A stretch of 28,639 nt of DNA, from contig DASSKA010000149.1 of the NCBI GenBank assembly GCA_035690905.1, positions 1 through 28,639 of the forward strand. The letters run 5' to 3'. Under the pieces are notes generated by a model. It was not told the origin of the DNA and did no database searches. It worked only from the letters and a program-made list of their open reading frames with translations. Shown here piece by piece: positions 21,347 to 28,639 of this stretch (its first letter is position 1; each line of letters opens with the position of its first letter). The position numbers and the translations under genes were made by a program. The DNA is from DASSKA01 sp035690905 (GTDB lineage Bacteria > Actinomycetota > Actinomycetes > Propionibacteriales > Nocardioidaceae).

Positions 21347-22370
21347 ACCGGGCTTCGAGGCCCACCGCTACACCGTTGTCGGCGCAGGCGCCATCGGCGG
21401 CACGCTCGCGCACCACCTGGCCCGCTCCGGCCACCACGTCAGCATCATCGACGCGGACCCGGACCATGTCGCGGCGATCAGCGCCTCGGGCCTCGCCGTG
21501 GTGCGCAGTGAGGAGCGGACGGTCGTCACCTTCGCCGAAGCCCTCACGCCGGCAGACGCCACGGCCGTCGCTGATCTCGACCGGGTCATCCTCGCCGTCA
21601 AGGCGCAGGCCACCGGCTCGGCGCTGGACTGGATCGCCCCCCGGCTGGCGCCTGACGGCTTCGTGATCTCCCTGCAAAACGGACTCAACGAAGCCTTCAT
21701 CGCCGAACGCATCGGCGCCGACCGCACCGTCGGTGCCTTCGTCAACCTGTTCGCCGACGTCATCGGCCCCGGCGAGATCCGCGACGGCGGACTCGGCGCC
21801 CTCGTCGTCGGCGAGCTGGACGGCACCGTATCGGGACGCGTGACCTCGGTCGTCGAGGACCTGCAGGCCTGGGGCCCGGCCCAGGTCACCACCAACGTCT
21901 CCGGCTTCTTGTGGTCCAAGCTGGGCTTCGGAGCCATGCTCACCGCGACAGCGCTTGCCGACGCCCCGATGGCCGACCTGATCGACCGGCACCGCGACCT
22001 GATGTACCGACTCACCGCGGAGGTGTTCGACGTCGCCGCGGCCCAAGGCGTCCACCTCGAGGCATTCGACGCCTTCGACCCGGCCCCCTACGCGGGCGCC
22101 GACGAGGCCGCCAAAGACCGCGCCACCGACGCACTGGTGACCTGGCTGCGGACCATGCCGAAGGACCGCAGCGGCATCTGGCGCGACATCGCGGTGCGGC
22201 ATCGGCCCACCGAGGTGCCCACCCACTACGGCGAGGTCCTCCGCGCCGCCCAGGCGGCCGGCATCAGGACGCCGCTGCTGGCCGGAGTGCTCGACAACAT
22301 CCGCGATCTGGAGCACGGCGGCGAGATGTCCGAGCAGCGACTCGACCAACTGGACAAGGTGGTCGCGTGA
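21333..22370 (+). CDS. Ketopantoate reductase (PanE/ApbA)-family dehydrogenase
   Basis: This 345-residue protein has the N-terminal Rossmann motif VVGAGAIGGTLAHHL, the ILAVKAQAT segment, SLQNGLNE and the C-terminal domain Lys in FLWSKLGFGA, all typical of the PanE/ApbA family, which reduces 2-keto acids such as ketopantoate with NADPH. It starts at ATG 21333 (GGGGAGAG upstream), inside the end of the SDR gene, and its stop overlaps the M20 gene. Its place in a catabolic operon, and a length somewhat above the 300 residues usual for PanE, suggest a catabolic 2-hydroxy-acid enzyme rather than vitamin B5 synthesis. Confidence 0.85.
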   Translation: MTTPEPGFEAHRYTVVGAGAIGGTLAHHLARSGHHVSIIDADPDHVAAISASGLAVVRSEERTVVTFAEALTPADATAVADLDRVILAVKAQATGSALDWIAPRLAPDGFVISLQNGLNEAFIAERIGADRTVGAFVNLFADVIGPGEIRDGGLGALVVGELDGTVSGRVTSVVEDLQAWGPAQVTTNVSGFLWSKLGFGAMLTATALADAPMADLIDRHRDLMYRLTAEVFDVAAAQGVHLEAFDAFDPAPYAGADEAAKDRATDALVTWLRTMPKDRSGIWRDIAVRHRPTEVPTHYGEVLRAAQAAGIRTPLLAGVLDNIRDLEHGGEMSEQRLDQLDKVVA

Positions 22371-23560
22371 CCACGCTCCCGCAGCCGGACGACGTCCGCC
22401 CGGGCGACGTACGTCGCATCCACCAGTGGGTGCGCCAGCACCGGGAGCACCTCGTGGACGATCTGGTCGCGCTGGCCGAGCAGGAGACCCCCAGCGACGA
22501 CCCAGGCCTGCTGGCCAAGGGCCTGGCGCATGTCGAAGCATGGGTCGAGCGCCGCCTCGGTGCCGCTGAGCGTCGCGTCCTGCACGAGGAGGAACGGTAT
22601 GGCGCCGCCGTGGTGCTGGACTACCCGGCCAGCAGCACGGAGTTGATCGTGGCGCTGGGCCACTACGACACCGTCTTCGACGCCGGAACCCTGGCCGAGT
22701 GGCCGGTAAGAGTCGAGGGCGACAAGGTCAGCGGCCCCGGAGTGTTCGACATGAAGGGCGGGCTCGTCCAGATGGTGTGGGCGATGCGTGCGCTGGATGA
22801 GCTGGGCCTTCCCCGGCCGTCGATGAGACTGGTGATCAACGGCGACGAGGAGATCGGCAGCCCATTCTCTCGTCCCATCATCGAGGACTCAGTTGCGGGG
22901 GCGACCGCTGTCTACGTGTTCGAGGGGAGCGCGGCAGGAGGAGCCGTCAAGACAGCCCGCAAGGGGGTTGGCCTCTTCGACGTCGTGGTCGCCGGGGTTG
23001 AGGCCCACGCTGGTCTCGACCCGCTGGCCGGCGCGAGCGCCGTCGGGGAGATCGCTGCCGTGGTCACAGCCCTGCACGGGGCCGCTGACTTGGAGGCGGG
23101 CACCTCGATCAACGTCGGCGTGCTTTCCGGCGGCCGGCGACGCAACGTCATCGCCGGTTCCGCTACCGCCGGGATCGACGTACGCGTCGCAACGCTGGAA
23201 GAGCAGCAACGCGTAGACCGGATCTTTGCCTCGCTGCAGCCACATGACCCGAGGGTGACGATGTCGATAGAGGGCGGCTGGAATCGACCGGTCATGACCA
23301 GGACCGCAGCAGTGGCACATCTGTACGCGCTGGTACGCGCCGTAGCCGCCGCCCTCCAGGTCGACCTGCAGGAGGCTTCCGTCGGGGGTGCCAGCGACGG
23401 AAACTTCGTCGCCGCCCTCGGCATTCCCGTGCTCGACGGGCTCGGAGCCGTCGGTGAAGGAGCTCACGCACGGCACGAGGCAATCAGCATCGATGGCATG
23501 ATCGAGCGCACCGCCGTGGCGGCAGGGTTGCTCGCCACCTTCGGTGATCATGAGGCATAA
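22367..23560 (+). CDS. M20-family metallopeptidase/amidohydrolase (CPG2-like)
   Basis: This 397-residue protein starts at GTG 22367, overlapping the preceding stop by four bases (GTGA). The di-zinc M20 motifs are present: GHYDTVFDAG (His99, Asp101), GPGVFDMKGG (Asp128), the general-base pair NGDEEIGS (Glu161, Glu162), Glu186 in VFEGS, and the late His in GEGAHARHE. The dimerisation domain holds VAGVEAHAGLDP. The layout is closest to carboxypeptidase G2 and related glutamate carboxypeptidases, which remove an amino acid from an N-acyl or N-aryl amide. Carbamoylases share the fold. As the last gene of the operon it probably hydrolyses a linear amide formed by the ring-opening or oxidation steps. 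Confidence 0.9.
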   Translation: MTTLPQPDDVRPGDVRRIHQWVRQHREHLVDDLVALAEQETPSDDPGLLAKGLAHVEAWVERRLGAAERRVLHEEERYGAAVVLDYPASSTELIVALGHYDTVFDAGTLAEWPVRVEGDKVSGPGVFDMKGGLVQMVWAMRALDELGLPRPSMRLVINGDEEIGSPFSRPIIEDSVAGATAVYVFEGSAAGGAVKTARKGVGLFDVVVAGVEAHAGLDPLAGASAVGEIAAVVTALHGAADLEAGTSINVGVLSGGRRRNVIAGSATAGIDVRVATLEEQQRVDRIFASLQPHDPRVTMSIEGGWNRPVMTRTAAVAHLYALVRAVAAALQVDLQEASVGGASDGNFVAALGIPVLDGLGAVGEGAHARHEAISIDGMIERTAVAAGLLATFGDHEA

Positions 23561-23855
23561 CAAGCGAGCGGGAACCAGTAGCCCAAAGTTGCACTTGGCC
23601 GTGGGGCGCCCGCCCGGTCGTCGGCGGAACAGGCGGCTTGCGAGTAGGTCACATTCTCGCGGTTTGGTGACGGCCAGCCGTGAGGGGCATTGACGCCGAC
23701 GTTCACCCCTCCGGTCAAGCAGTGCGCGGGGCTAATGCACTCGGCGGCGGCAGCGCACCGAACTGGACTGCTTGATTCGGTGGCATCTGGCCTTCGGACT
23801 GTGCCAGAACTCACGGCAGGATACCGGCCAATCCATTGCGCGACCAAGGAGCATC
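23561..23855. other. Spacer between the two catabolic modules
   Basis: No gene is supported in these 295 bases. The second half contains nested inverted repeats (23715-23775) that may be regulatory. A short AAGGAG (23846-23851) serves the next gene. I see no clear promoter hexamers. Confidence 0.5.
23715..23775. promoter_or_regulatory. Nested inverted repeats upstream of the second MHS gene
   Basis: TCAAGCAGT (23715-23723) and ACTGCTTGA (23767-23775) are perfect 9-base complements 43 bases apart. Overlapping the left arm, AGTGC (23721-23725) and GCACT (23737-23741) form a second, shorter repeat. The two structures are mutually exclusive in RNA, as in an attenuator, or could be paired operator half-sites. 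The region lies 80-140 bases before the start codon. Confidence 0.35.
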
Positions 23856-25157
23856 ATGAGCCAAGCACAAGTGGCCACTGCACGAACGCGGCAAGCACAG
23901 TCACCCGTCCGCGCGGTCGTGGCCGGAGGAATTGGAAACGTCCTGGAGCAGTACGACAACCTGATCTATGCCTACTCGGCGGCGCTCCTCGGCCAGTTGT
24001 TCTTCTCCACCGGCGACGCGATCAGTAATCTCCTGGCCACCTTCGGGGTGTTTGCCGTCGGCTTCCTGATGCGCCCGCTGGGTGCCCTGTTCTTCGGCAA
24101 CCTGGGTGACCGATTCGGTCGACGTCGCGCGCTCGTCCTCTCGGTCACCCTGATGGCTGTCTGCACGACCGCCATCGGTGTGCTGCCGACCTACGCCAGC
24201 ATCGGCGTCTGGGCCACCCTCCTTCTCGTCGTCTTGCGTCTGCTGCAAGGATTCAGCGTCGGCGGCGAATGGGCCGGCTCGACAGCCTTCATCGTCGAGT
24301 ACGCCCCAGAGGCGAAGCGGGGCCTGTACGGGTCCTTCCAGCAGGTCTCCACCGCGGTTGGGTTCCTCCTGGCCGCGGGGGTCAGCGCGGCAATGTCCTC
24401 CGGCTTCAGCGAGGACGAGCGTCTCGCCTGGGCCTGGCGAGTGCCCTTCCTGCTGGCCGCCATCACCGGGGCGATCGCGCTCTGGCTGCGGGTGGGCATC
24501 GAGGAAACTCCTCGTTTCGAGGAAGCTGCCGCCGAGCAGGAACTCGTTGCCAACCCGCTGCGGCAGAGCATGCGGACCCAATTCGCCAACATCGCCCGGG
24601 GCTTCGGGTTCACGCTCCTGTGGACCGTCGCCTACTTCCTCTTCCTGACCTTCGTGCCTACCTACCTGACCCAGTACAACCACGTTGACGCCGGTGTCGC
24701 CAACCGATCCGCGACCTTCGGCATCGCGCTGTTCGCCGTGCTCATCCCCGTCGCCGGCGCCCTGTCCGACCGCTTCGGACGGCGCCCGCTGCTGTTGACC
24801 TCCACAATCGGGTTCGTCTTGTTGTCCTGGCCGGTGATGGCGCTGATGGGACAGGGAAGCACTGCGGCAATCTACGGTGGCTGGGTAGTGCTCGCGGCAC
24901 TGCTGGCCCTGTTCTCCGGTCCCGGTCCCGCAGCGCTCGCCGAGATGTTCCCCACCGGCGTGCGCTACTCGGCACTTTCGATCGGGTACAACATCTCCGT
25001 CGCAGCCTTCGGTGGGACCGCCCCACTGCTGGCGGTGTGGCTGATCAAGGTCAGCGATGTGACCACCTCACCGGCGTTTATCGCCATCGGCGCCGCGCTC
25101 ATCACGACGTTCGTCGTCGCCTCCATGTCGGAGACCTTCCGCGGAGCTCTCCGATGA
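23856..25157 (+). CDS. MFS transporter, metabolite:H+ symporter (MHS) family
   Basis: This 433-residue, 12-helix protein is paralogous to the transporter at 19227-20543. Features are GGIGNVLEQYDNLIYAYSAAL at helix 1, GNLGDRFGRRRAL in loop 2-3, LQGFSVGGEWAGSTAFIVEY and GALSDRFGRRPLLL. The helix-1 region carries EQYDN where the first transporter has EWIDW, so substrates may differ. The start is ATG 23856 with AAGGAG five bases upstream. The stop TGA overlaps the ATG of the deacetylase-fold gene (ATGA), an arrangement that again couples an MHS carrier to a deacetylase-fold hydrolase. Confidence 0.92.
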   Translation: MSQAQVATARTRQAQSPVRAVVAGGIGNVLEQYDNLIYAYSAALLGQLFFSTGDAISNLLATFGVFAVGFLMRPLGALFFGNLGDRFGRRRALVLSVTLMAVCTTAIGVLPTYASIGVWATLLLVVLRLLQGFSVGGEWAGSTAFIVEYAPEAKRGLYGSFQQVSTAVGFLLAAGVSAAMSSGFSEDERLAWAWRVPFLLAAITGAIALWLRVGIEETPRFEEAAAEQELVANPLRQSMRTQFANIARGFGFTLLWTVAYFLFLTFVPTYLTQYNHVDAGVANRSATFGIALFAVLIPVAGALSDRFGRRPLLLTSTIGFVLLSWPVMALMGQGSTAAIYGGWVVLAALLALFSGPGPAALAEMFPTGVRYSALSIGYNISVAAFGGTAPLLAVWLIKVSDVTTSPAFIAIGAALITTFVVASMSETFRGALR

Positions 25158-25987
25158 GCGGCACCGTCTGCGTGAGTTTCGACTTCGACGCCACCAGCCT
25201 GTGGATCGCCCGGGGCATGGCGTCGCCGGGACCACTCTCGAGAGGCGAGTTCGGAGCCGTTGCGGTTCCTCGAATCCTCAAGCTGCTCAGTGACTGCGAT
25301 GTGCCGGCGACCTTCTACACCCCCGGCCAGACAGCCGACAGTTACCCCGACCTGGTGAGGCAGATCGCCGACGAGGGACATGAGCTGGCTCTCCACGGCT
25401 ACTGTCACGAGCCAGTCTCGAACCTCACCGAGTCACAGGAACGGGACGTGATGCAGCGGTCAGCCGACCTGCTGGAAAAACTCACCGGCCACCGGCCCAC
25501 AGGAAACAGGACCCCGAGCTGGGACTTCACCGACCACACCGTTGCCCTGGCGCTGGAGATCGGACTCGCCTACGACTCCAGCCTCATGGGCCACGACTAC
25601 CTTCCTTACCTGGCACGCACCGGCGACCAATGGTCGACCGACGGACCCTACCGGGAGGGACCAACCACCAACCTCCTTGAGATCCCGGTGAGCTGGACGT
25701 TGGACGACTACCCCGCCCTGGAATACCTGCGAACCCCCCAGATCGTGATGCCCGGCCTACGCCGGCCGGCCGAAGTCTTCGCCAACTGGCTCGACGACGT
25801 CCGGTACATGCTCGAGGAGTTCCGTGACGGTGTATGCGTCCTGACTTTCCACCCCCAGGTGATCGGGCGAGGACACCGCATGCTCGCTCTCAAGCACCTC
25901 CTCGACGAGCTTCGCGGGCTGGGGGTGCAGTTCTCTCGGGTCGACGAGGTAGCTGCGGCTTGGCGCAGCGGTCGTCACCGCGACTGA
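25154..25987 (+). CDS. Polysaccharide-deacetylase-fold hydrolase, second paralogue
   Basis: This 277-residue NodB-fold protein is paralogous to 18265-19143 and shares RTPSWDF(S/T)DHT, YDSSLM, LLEIPVSW and a C-terminal TFHPQVIGRGHRM block. Metal residues are Asp10/Asp12 in SFDFDATS and His81/His85 in HELALHGYCHE. It lacks the first 33 residues of its paralogue, has a GQTADSYPD loop, and carries a DYLPYLARTGDQWS insertion with a DDYPALEYL loop where the first has a longer Met/Tyr-rich segment. There is no export signal. The start ATG overlaps the transporter stop (ATGA). The best guess is a cytoplasmic imide- or amide-ring hydrolase for the compound the transporter brings in; a true sugar deacetylase is less likely. 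Confidence 0.87.
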   Translation: MSGTVCVSFDFDATSLWIARGMASPGPLSRGEFGAVAVPRILKLLSDCDVPATFYTPGQTADSYPDLVRQIADEGHELALHGYCHEPVSNLTESQERDVMQRSADLLEKLTGHRPTGNRTPSWDFTDHTVALALEIGLAYDSSLMGHDYLPYLARTGDQWSTDGPYREGPTTNLLEIPVSWTLDDYPALEYLRTPQIVMPGLRRPAEVFANWLDDVRYMLEEFRDGVCVLTFHPQVIGRGHRMLALKHLLDELRGLGVQFSRVDEVAAAWRSGRHRD

Positions 25988-26001
25988 CGGTCGCTCCTAG
26001 G

Positions 26002-27453
26002 TCACAGGGATTTGGCCGCCGCAGCCAAGGCCCGGATGCCCGGCTCGATCTCTCCCGTAGGAATCGCTGTGAACCCGAGGCGCAGATGTCGTATGGGGCC
26101 CCGCTGGTGGGCGAAGAACTCGCTTTGTGGAGTCAGCGCGACGCCCCGGTCAGCGGCCGCAGCTGGAAGATTCGTCCAGTCCGCCCCCGCCGAGCGAAGC
26201 CACAAGCTGGTGCCGCCCGGAGGAAACTCCAGATCGGCGACGTCCATGTGGTTGACCACCGCCTCAGTGATGGCCTCCCAGCGACGCTTCAGCTCGCGTC
26301 GCACATGTCGAACTGCCCGGTAGTAGTCATCGGTCAACAAGAAGCCGGTCAGTGCACGCTGCAACTGCCCCGGAACCTGGCGCGTAGTCATCCGCTGCAT
26401 GTCCCGGACTGCCGCGATCAAGTCCGGGCTGCCGACCATGAAGCCGAGCCGCAGCCCTGGGGCCAGCAACTTGGAAAAACTACCCAGATACACGCACCGT
26501 TCGGTGTTCTCCGACGCAGTCAACGCCGGGATTGGCCGACCCCTGTACCTCAGCTCGCTGTCATAATCGTCCTCCACCACCACCGTGTCGTGCTGGTCCG
26601 CCGAGGACAGCAGCCTCCTGCGGCGTGCCGCCGTCGTCGTCACGTTCGTCGGATGGTGATGGCTCGGGGTCACATGCACCAGGCGCACGTTCGCCAAGTC
26701 ACCCAACTCCACCCGCACGCCGCGCTCGTCGACCGGAAGCGGCCGGATGCGGGCGCCATACGCGCGAAACAAATGGCGCGCCTCCGGATAGCCTGGGTCC
26801 TCCATCGCCACCAGGTCCCCGCGCCTCAGCAGGAGGCTACACAGCATCGACAGGCCATGCTGGCTGCCCAACGTCACCGTCACCTCATCCGGCCGCACGG
26901 TGAACCCCCGGGCCGGCAGCACCACCCGGCACAGCGCCTCCAGCAGCTGTGGATCGTCGCCGCCGCGATCAGCCAGGCTCGCCGACACGTGCGGCCGATC
27001 GAGCGCACGGCGCAGATGGCTGAGCCACGCGCGCGTGGGGAACAGCGACAGGTCCATCTGGCCAGTCACGAAGGGGTACGGGTAGCGGTGCCAGTCCGTA
27101 GGCGGTCCGGCTGGCCGGGTGAACCGTCTCACCAGACGGCCCGACCAGTTCGGATGCGAGGGCAGGTCGACCGGCGGTTCCGCGGCGAGCAGTTCCCCGT
27201 TGACGAACAGGCCGCTGCGATCGCGAGCCTCCACGTACCCCTCACCCACCAGCTGGTCGTACGCGGCAACCACAGTGGAGCGGGACGTACCCAGTTCTTG
27301 GGCGAGCTGCCGGCTACTGGGCAGGCGACCGGTGGTGCTGTACGACCCTGCCGCAATCCGCGCCTGGATGATGGACCGAACCTGCTGGACCAGAGTGCCG
27401 CGGTGCCCGGGGCCGAGCAGTGGCGCAGAACTGGTCTGGTTATTCGAGCGCAC
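26002..27453 (-). CDS. MocR/PdxR-type regulator (GntR HTH fused to aminotransferase-like domain)
   Basis: This 483-residue protein has a GntR winged helix (about residues 20-85: QVRSIIQARIAAGSYSTTGR, LGTSRSTVVAAYDQLVGEGY) followed by a fold-type I aminotransferase domain. The PLP-binding Lys is Lys328 in YLGSFSKLLAPGLRLGF, with EDDYDSE (294-300) before it. The usual VTPSHQFPTG motif reads VTPSHHHPTN here. MocR regulators sense PLP together with an amino acid or amine. The start is GTG 27451-27453 with no ribosome binding site, and TAAAAT lies six bases upstream (27460-27465), so the mRNA may be leaderless. It is convergent with the transporter/hydrolase pair and divergent from the SDR/acylase genes; it probably controls the latter and perhaps both. 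Confidence 0.92.
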   Translation of the reverse strand: MRSNNQTSSAPLLGPGHRGTLVQQVRSIIQARIAAGSYSTTGRLPSSRQLAQELGTSRSTVVAAYDQLVGEGYVEARDRSGLFVNGELLAAEPPVDLPSHPNWSGRLVRRFTRPAGPPTDWHRYPYPFVTGQMDLSLFPTRAWLSHLRRALDRPHVSASLADRGGDDPQLLEALCRVVLPARGFTVRPDEVTVTLGSQHGLSMLCSLLLRRGDLVAMEDPGYPEARHLFRAYGARIRPLPVDERGVRVELGDLANVRLVHVTPSHHHPTNVTTTAARRRRLLSSADQHDTVVVEDDYDSELRYRGRPIPALTASENTERCVYLGSFSKLLAPGLRLGFMVGSPDLIAAVRDMQRMTTRQVPGQLQRALTGFLLTDDYYRAVRHVRRELKRRWEAITEAVVNHMDVADLEFPPGGTSLWLRSAGADWTNLPAAAADRGVALTPQSEFFAHQRGPIRHLRLGFTAIPTGEIEPGIRALAAAAKSL

Positions 27454-27459
27454 TCTGGC

Positions 27460-27498
27460 ATTTTATGCGGGCCACCGTGTGGGCGAAGGTAGCGGTGG
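27460..27498. promoter_or_regulatory. Divergent control region between MocR and SDR genes
   Basis: It contains the minus-strand -10 TAAAAT (27460-27465) for MocR and an inverted repeat CCACCG (27472-27477) / CGGTGG (27493-27498), with centres 21 bases apart, or two helical turns. This spacing suits a dimeric regulator. No convincing -35 is seen for either direction. Confidence 0.3.
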
Positions 27499-27558
27499 AC
27501 GACCCCCTCGCGGGCGCAGCGGTTCGGGCGGCGAGCAGTGATGAGATCGGAGGTCTCG

Positions 27559-28335
27559 ATGACCAGCACCCAGCTAATGGAGATCGACTACGCCGGCAGG
27601 GTGGCCGTCGTGACCGGTGCCGCGCGCGGAATCGGCGCCGGCCTCGTCTCCGCCTTCGCCGATGCCGGAGCGGCGGTGCTGGCTCTCGACCGCGACGCGG
27701 CCGAACTCGCAGCCGCCCAGGAAAGCCGGCACGACCGCCGAGTTGTCACCGAGGCCGTTGACGTCACCCAGTGGGAGGACGTCGCCGCTGCCGCCCAAGA
27801 GGCAAGGAGTCGGTGGGGCCGGCTCGATGTCTGGGTCAACTGCGCAGGGGTCTTCCCACAGGCGCCACTCGAAGAAGTCACCGCCGACCACCTGGCCGCT
27901 ACCTTCGCCGTCAACGTGCACGGCGCGGTCGCCGGAGCCCAGGCGGCCGCACAACATCTAACTCATGGGTCCGGCGCCATCATCAACGTCTCCTCGATCG
28001 CGGCCACCCGCCCTCGGCCCGGACGCCTCGCCTACGGCACCTCGAAGGCGGCACTGGAACAGGCCACTCGCTGCCTGGCCGTCGAGCTAGCGCCGTACGG
28101 AATCCGCGCCAACGCCATCGCGCCCGGCTACATCGACACCGCCATGCTCGACTGGATCCGCCGGGACGCGCAGGCCACCCAGCAGGCGACATTCGAGGTG
28201 CCCCTGGGCCGCATCGGCTGCGTCGACGACATCGTCAATACCGCACTGTTTCTCGCCTCAGACGCCGCTGCCTACATCACGGGCGTCGTGCTGCCCGTAG
28301 ACGGTGGCCTGCGCGCTACCACCGCCCGTCCCTGA
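27559..28335 (+). CDS. Short-chain dehydrogenase/reductase
   Basis: This 258-residue classical SDR has a cofactor motif TGAARGIGAG, Asp after strand 2 (LALDRDAAEL, favouring NAD+), NCAG, catalytic Ser in NVSSIAATRP, and YGTSK as Tyr-x-x-x-Lys. It ends in the typical GVVLPVDGGLRAT. I chose ATG 27559 because GGAGG lies five bases upstream; GTG 27538 and ATG 27541 are in frame but have no binding site. It resembles the SDR at 20540-21346 in the ATR(A/P)RPG segment after the catalytic Ser. It is probably in one operon with the acylase gene 44 bases downstream, under the divergent MocR regulator. Confidence 0.92.
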   Translation: MTSTQLMEIDYAGRVAVVTGAARGIGAGLVSAFADAGAAVLALDRDAAELAAAQESRHDRRVVTEAVDVTQWEDVAAAAQEARSRWGRLDVWVNCAGVFPQAPLEEVTADHLAATFAVNVHGAVAGAQAAAQHLTHGSGAIINVSSIAATRPRPGRLAYGTSKAALEQATRCLAVELAPYGIRANAIAPGYIDTAMLDWIRRDAQATQQATFEVPLGRIGCVDDIVNTALFLASDAAAYITGVVLPVDGGLRATTARP

Positions 28336-28379
28336 CCACCCTTCACCTAGGGTCCCCGCCCAGCAGTAAGGAGCCGCTC

Positions 28380-28639
28380 GTGTCCCAGCCCGTCCGCTAT
28401 CGCGTCCCCGGCCTCGACGCCCCCGTGGAAATCCTTGTTGACCAATGGGGTGTCCCGCACCTGTACGCCACCAGCAGGCACGACGTGTTCATGGCCCAGG
28501 GGTTCAACGCCGCCCGGGAGCGACTCTTCCAACTCGACCTGTGGCGCCGTCGCGGACTGGGGCTGCTCGCCGAAGCATTCGGTCCCGATCACGTCGAACG
28601 CGACCGCGCGGCCCGACTCTTCCTCTACCGAGGGGACAT
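28380..28639 (+). CDS. Penicillin-acylase-family Ntn hydrolase, 3' partial
   Basis: The frame begins at GTG 28380 with AGGAG about nine bases upstream and is open to the window edge (86 codons visible). The sequence shows the N-terminal alpha-chain signature of the S45 family: VEILVDQWGVPHLYATSRHD, VFMAQGFNAARERLFQLDLW, then RRRGLGLLAEAFGPDHV and RDRAARL. These enzymes remove acyl groups from amides such as penicillins, acyl-homoserine lactones or N-acyl amino acids, and mature by self-cleavage at an internal Ser. The catalytic Ser lies beyond the window. No signal peptide is seen at this start, which points to a cytoplasmic enzyme in the same catabolic module. Confidence 0.85.
   Translation, partial: MSQPVRYRVPGLDAPVEILVDQWGVPHLYATSRHDVFMAQGFNAARERLFQLDLWRRRGLGLLAEAFGPDHVERDRAARLFLYRGD

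Noticed and set aside
21333..22370. Vitamin B5 biosynthesis role for the PanE-like gene
   Set aside because: It is embedded in a catabolic operon with no panB, panC or panD nearby, so only the family, not the pathway, is called.
25834..27492. 552-codon plus-strand open frame
   Set aside because: It is antisense to the MocR gene, which is supported by HTH and PLP motifs. The frame encodes low-complexity Arg/His/Gln-rich sequence.
1..28639. CRISPR arrays, phage structural genes, toxin-antitoxin pairs or defence systems
   Set aside because: I saw no regularly spaced repeats and no cas, capsid, tail, restriction or toxin motifs. The NERD domain alone is not enough to call a defence system.

Overview
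The window looks like chromosomal DNA from a high-GC actinomycete. The sequence is strongly GC-rich, GTG and TTG starts are common, and two genes appear to be leaderless. The IS256 and IS3 transposases are of the usual actinobacterial kind, and a fragment of an initiator tRNA matches what I recall of actinobacterial tRNA-fMet. I cannot name a genus.

Layout. (1) 1-1679: the 3' end of a NERD-domain gene and three small unrecognised genes, two of them membrane proteins. (2) 1700-2270: a decayed IS3-family element with a complete orfA, a truncated orfB and a fused scrap of a glycine-zipper gene. (3) 2363-7424, minus strand: a tightly packed operon of glycerate kinase, NCS1 permease, C69/secernin-type Ntn hydrolase and acetamidase/formamidase. 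A divergent FCD-type GntR regulator (7516-8229) sits behind it, and a candidate operator overlaps both promoters. (4) 8411-10077: the end of an integrated element. It holds a complete IS256 element with 9-bp target duplications, a 44-bp 3' fragment of initiator tRNA-fMet (a probable att site) and a terminator. (5) 10369-16724, plus strand: LURP-one protein, CPA1 cation/proton antiporter, radical-SAM sulfatase maturase, and a 968-residue DUF1269-arylsulfatase fusion. The spacer after it (16941-17083) carries a diverged copy of the element end from region 4. (6) 17252-23560, plus strand: a catabolic operon of double-domain Lrp/AsnC regulator, HpPgdA/PuuE-type deacetylase-fold hydrolase, MHS transporter, SDR dehydrogenase, ketopantoate-reductase-like dehydrogenase and M20 amidohydrolase, mostly translationally coupled. 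(7) 23856-28639: a second, similar module of MHS transporter and a paralogous deacetylase-fold hydrolase. It is followed by a convergent MocR/PdxR-type regulator, with a divergent SDR and the start of a penicillin-acylase-family gene that runs off the window.

How the genes fit together. Six different C-N-bond hydrolases (acetamidase, C69, two deacetylase-fold enzymes, M20, penicillin acylase) sit beside three uptake transporters (NCS1 and two MHS) and four regulators (GntR, two-domain Lrp, MocR and the dehydrogenase-linked systems they flank). This reads as an accessory catabolic region for amides, imides or N-acyl compounds, interrupted by a sulfatase island and by mobile DNA. The substrates cannot be read from sequence. 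The most unusual items are the paired MHS/deacetylase-fold modules, the DUF1269-sulfatase fusion next to its likely maturase, and the repeated element ends around the tRNA-fMet fragment.
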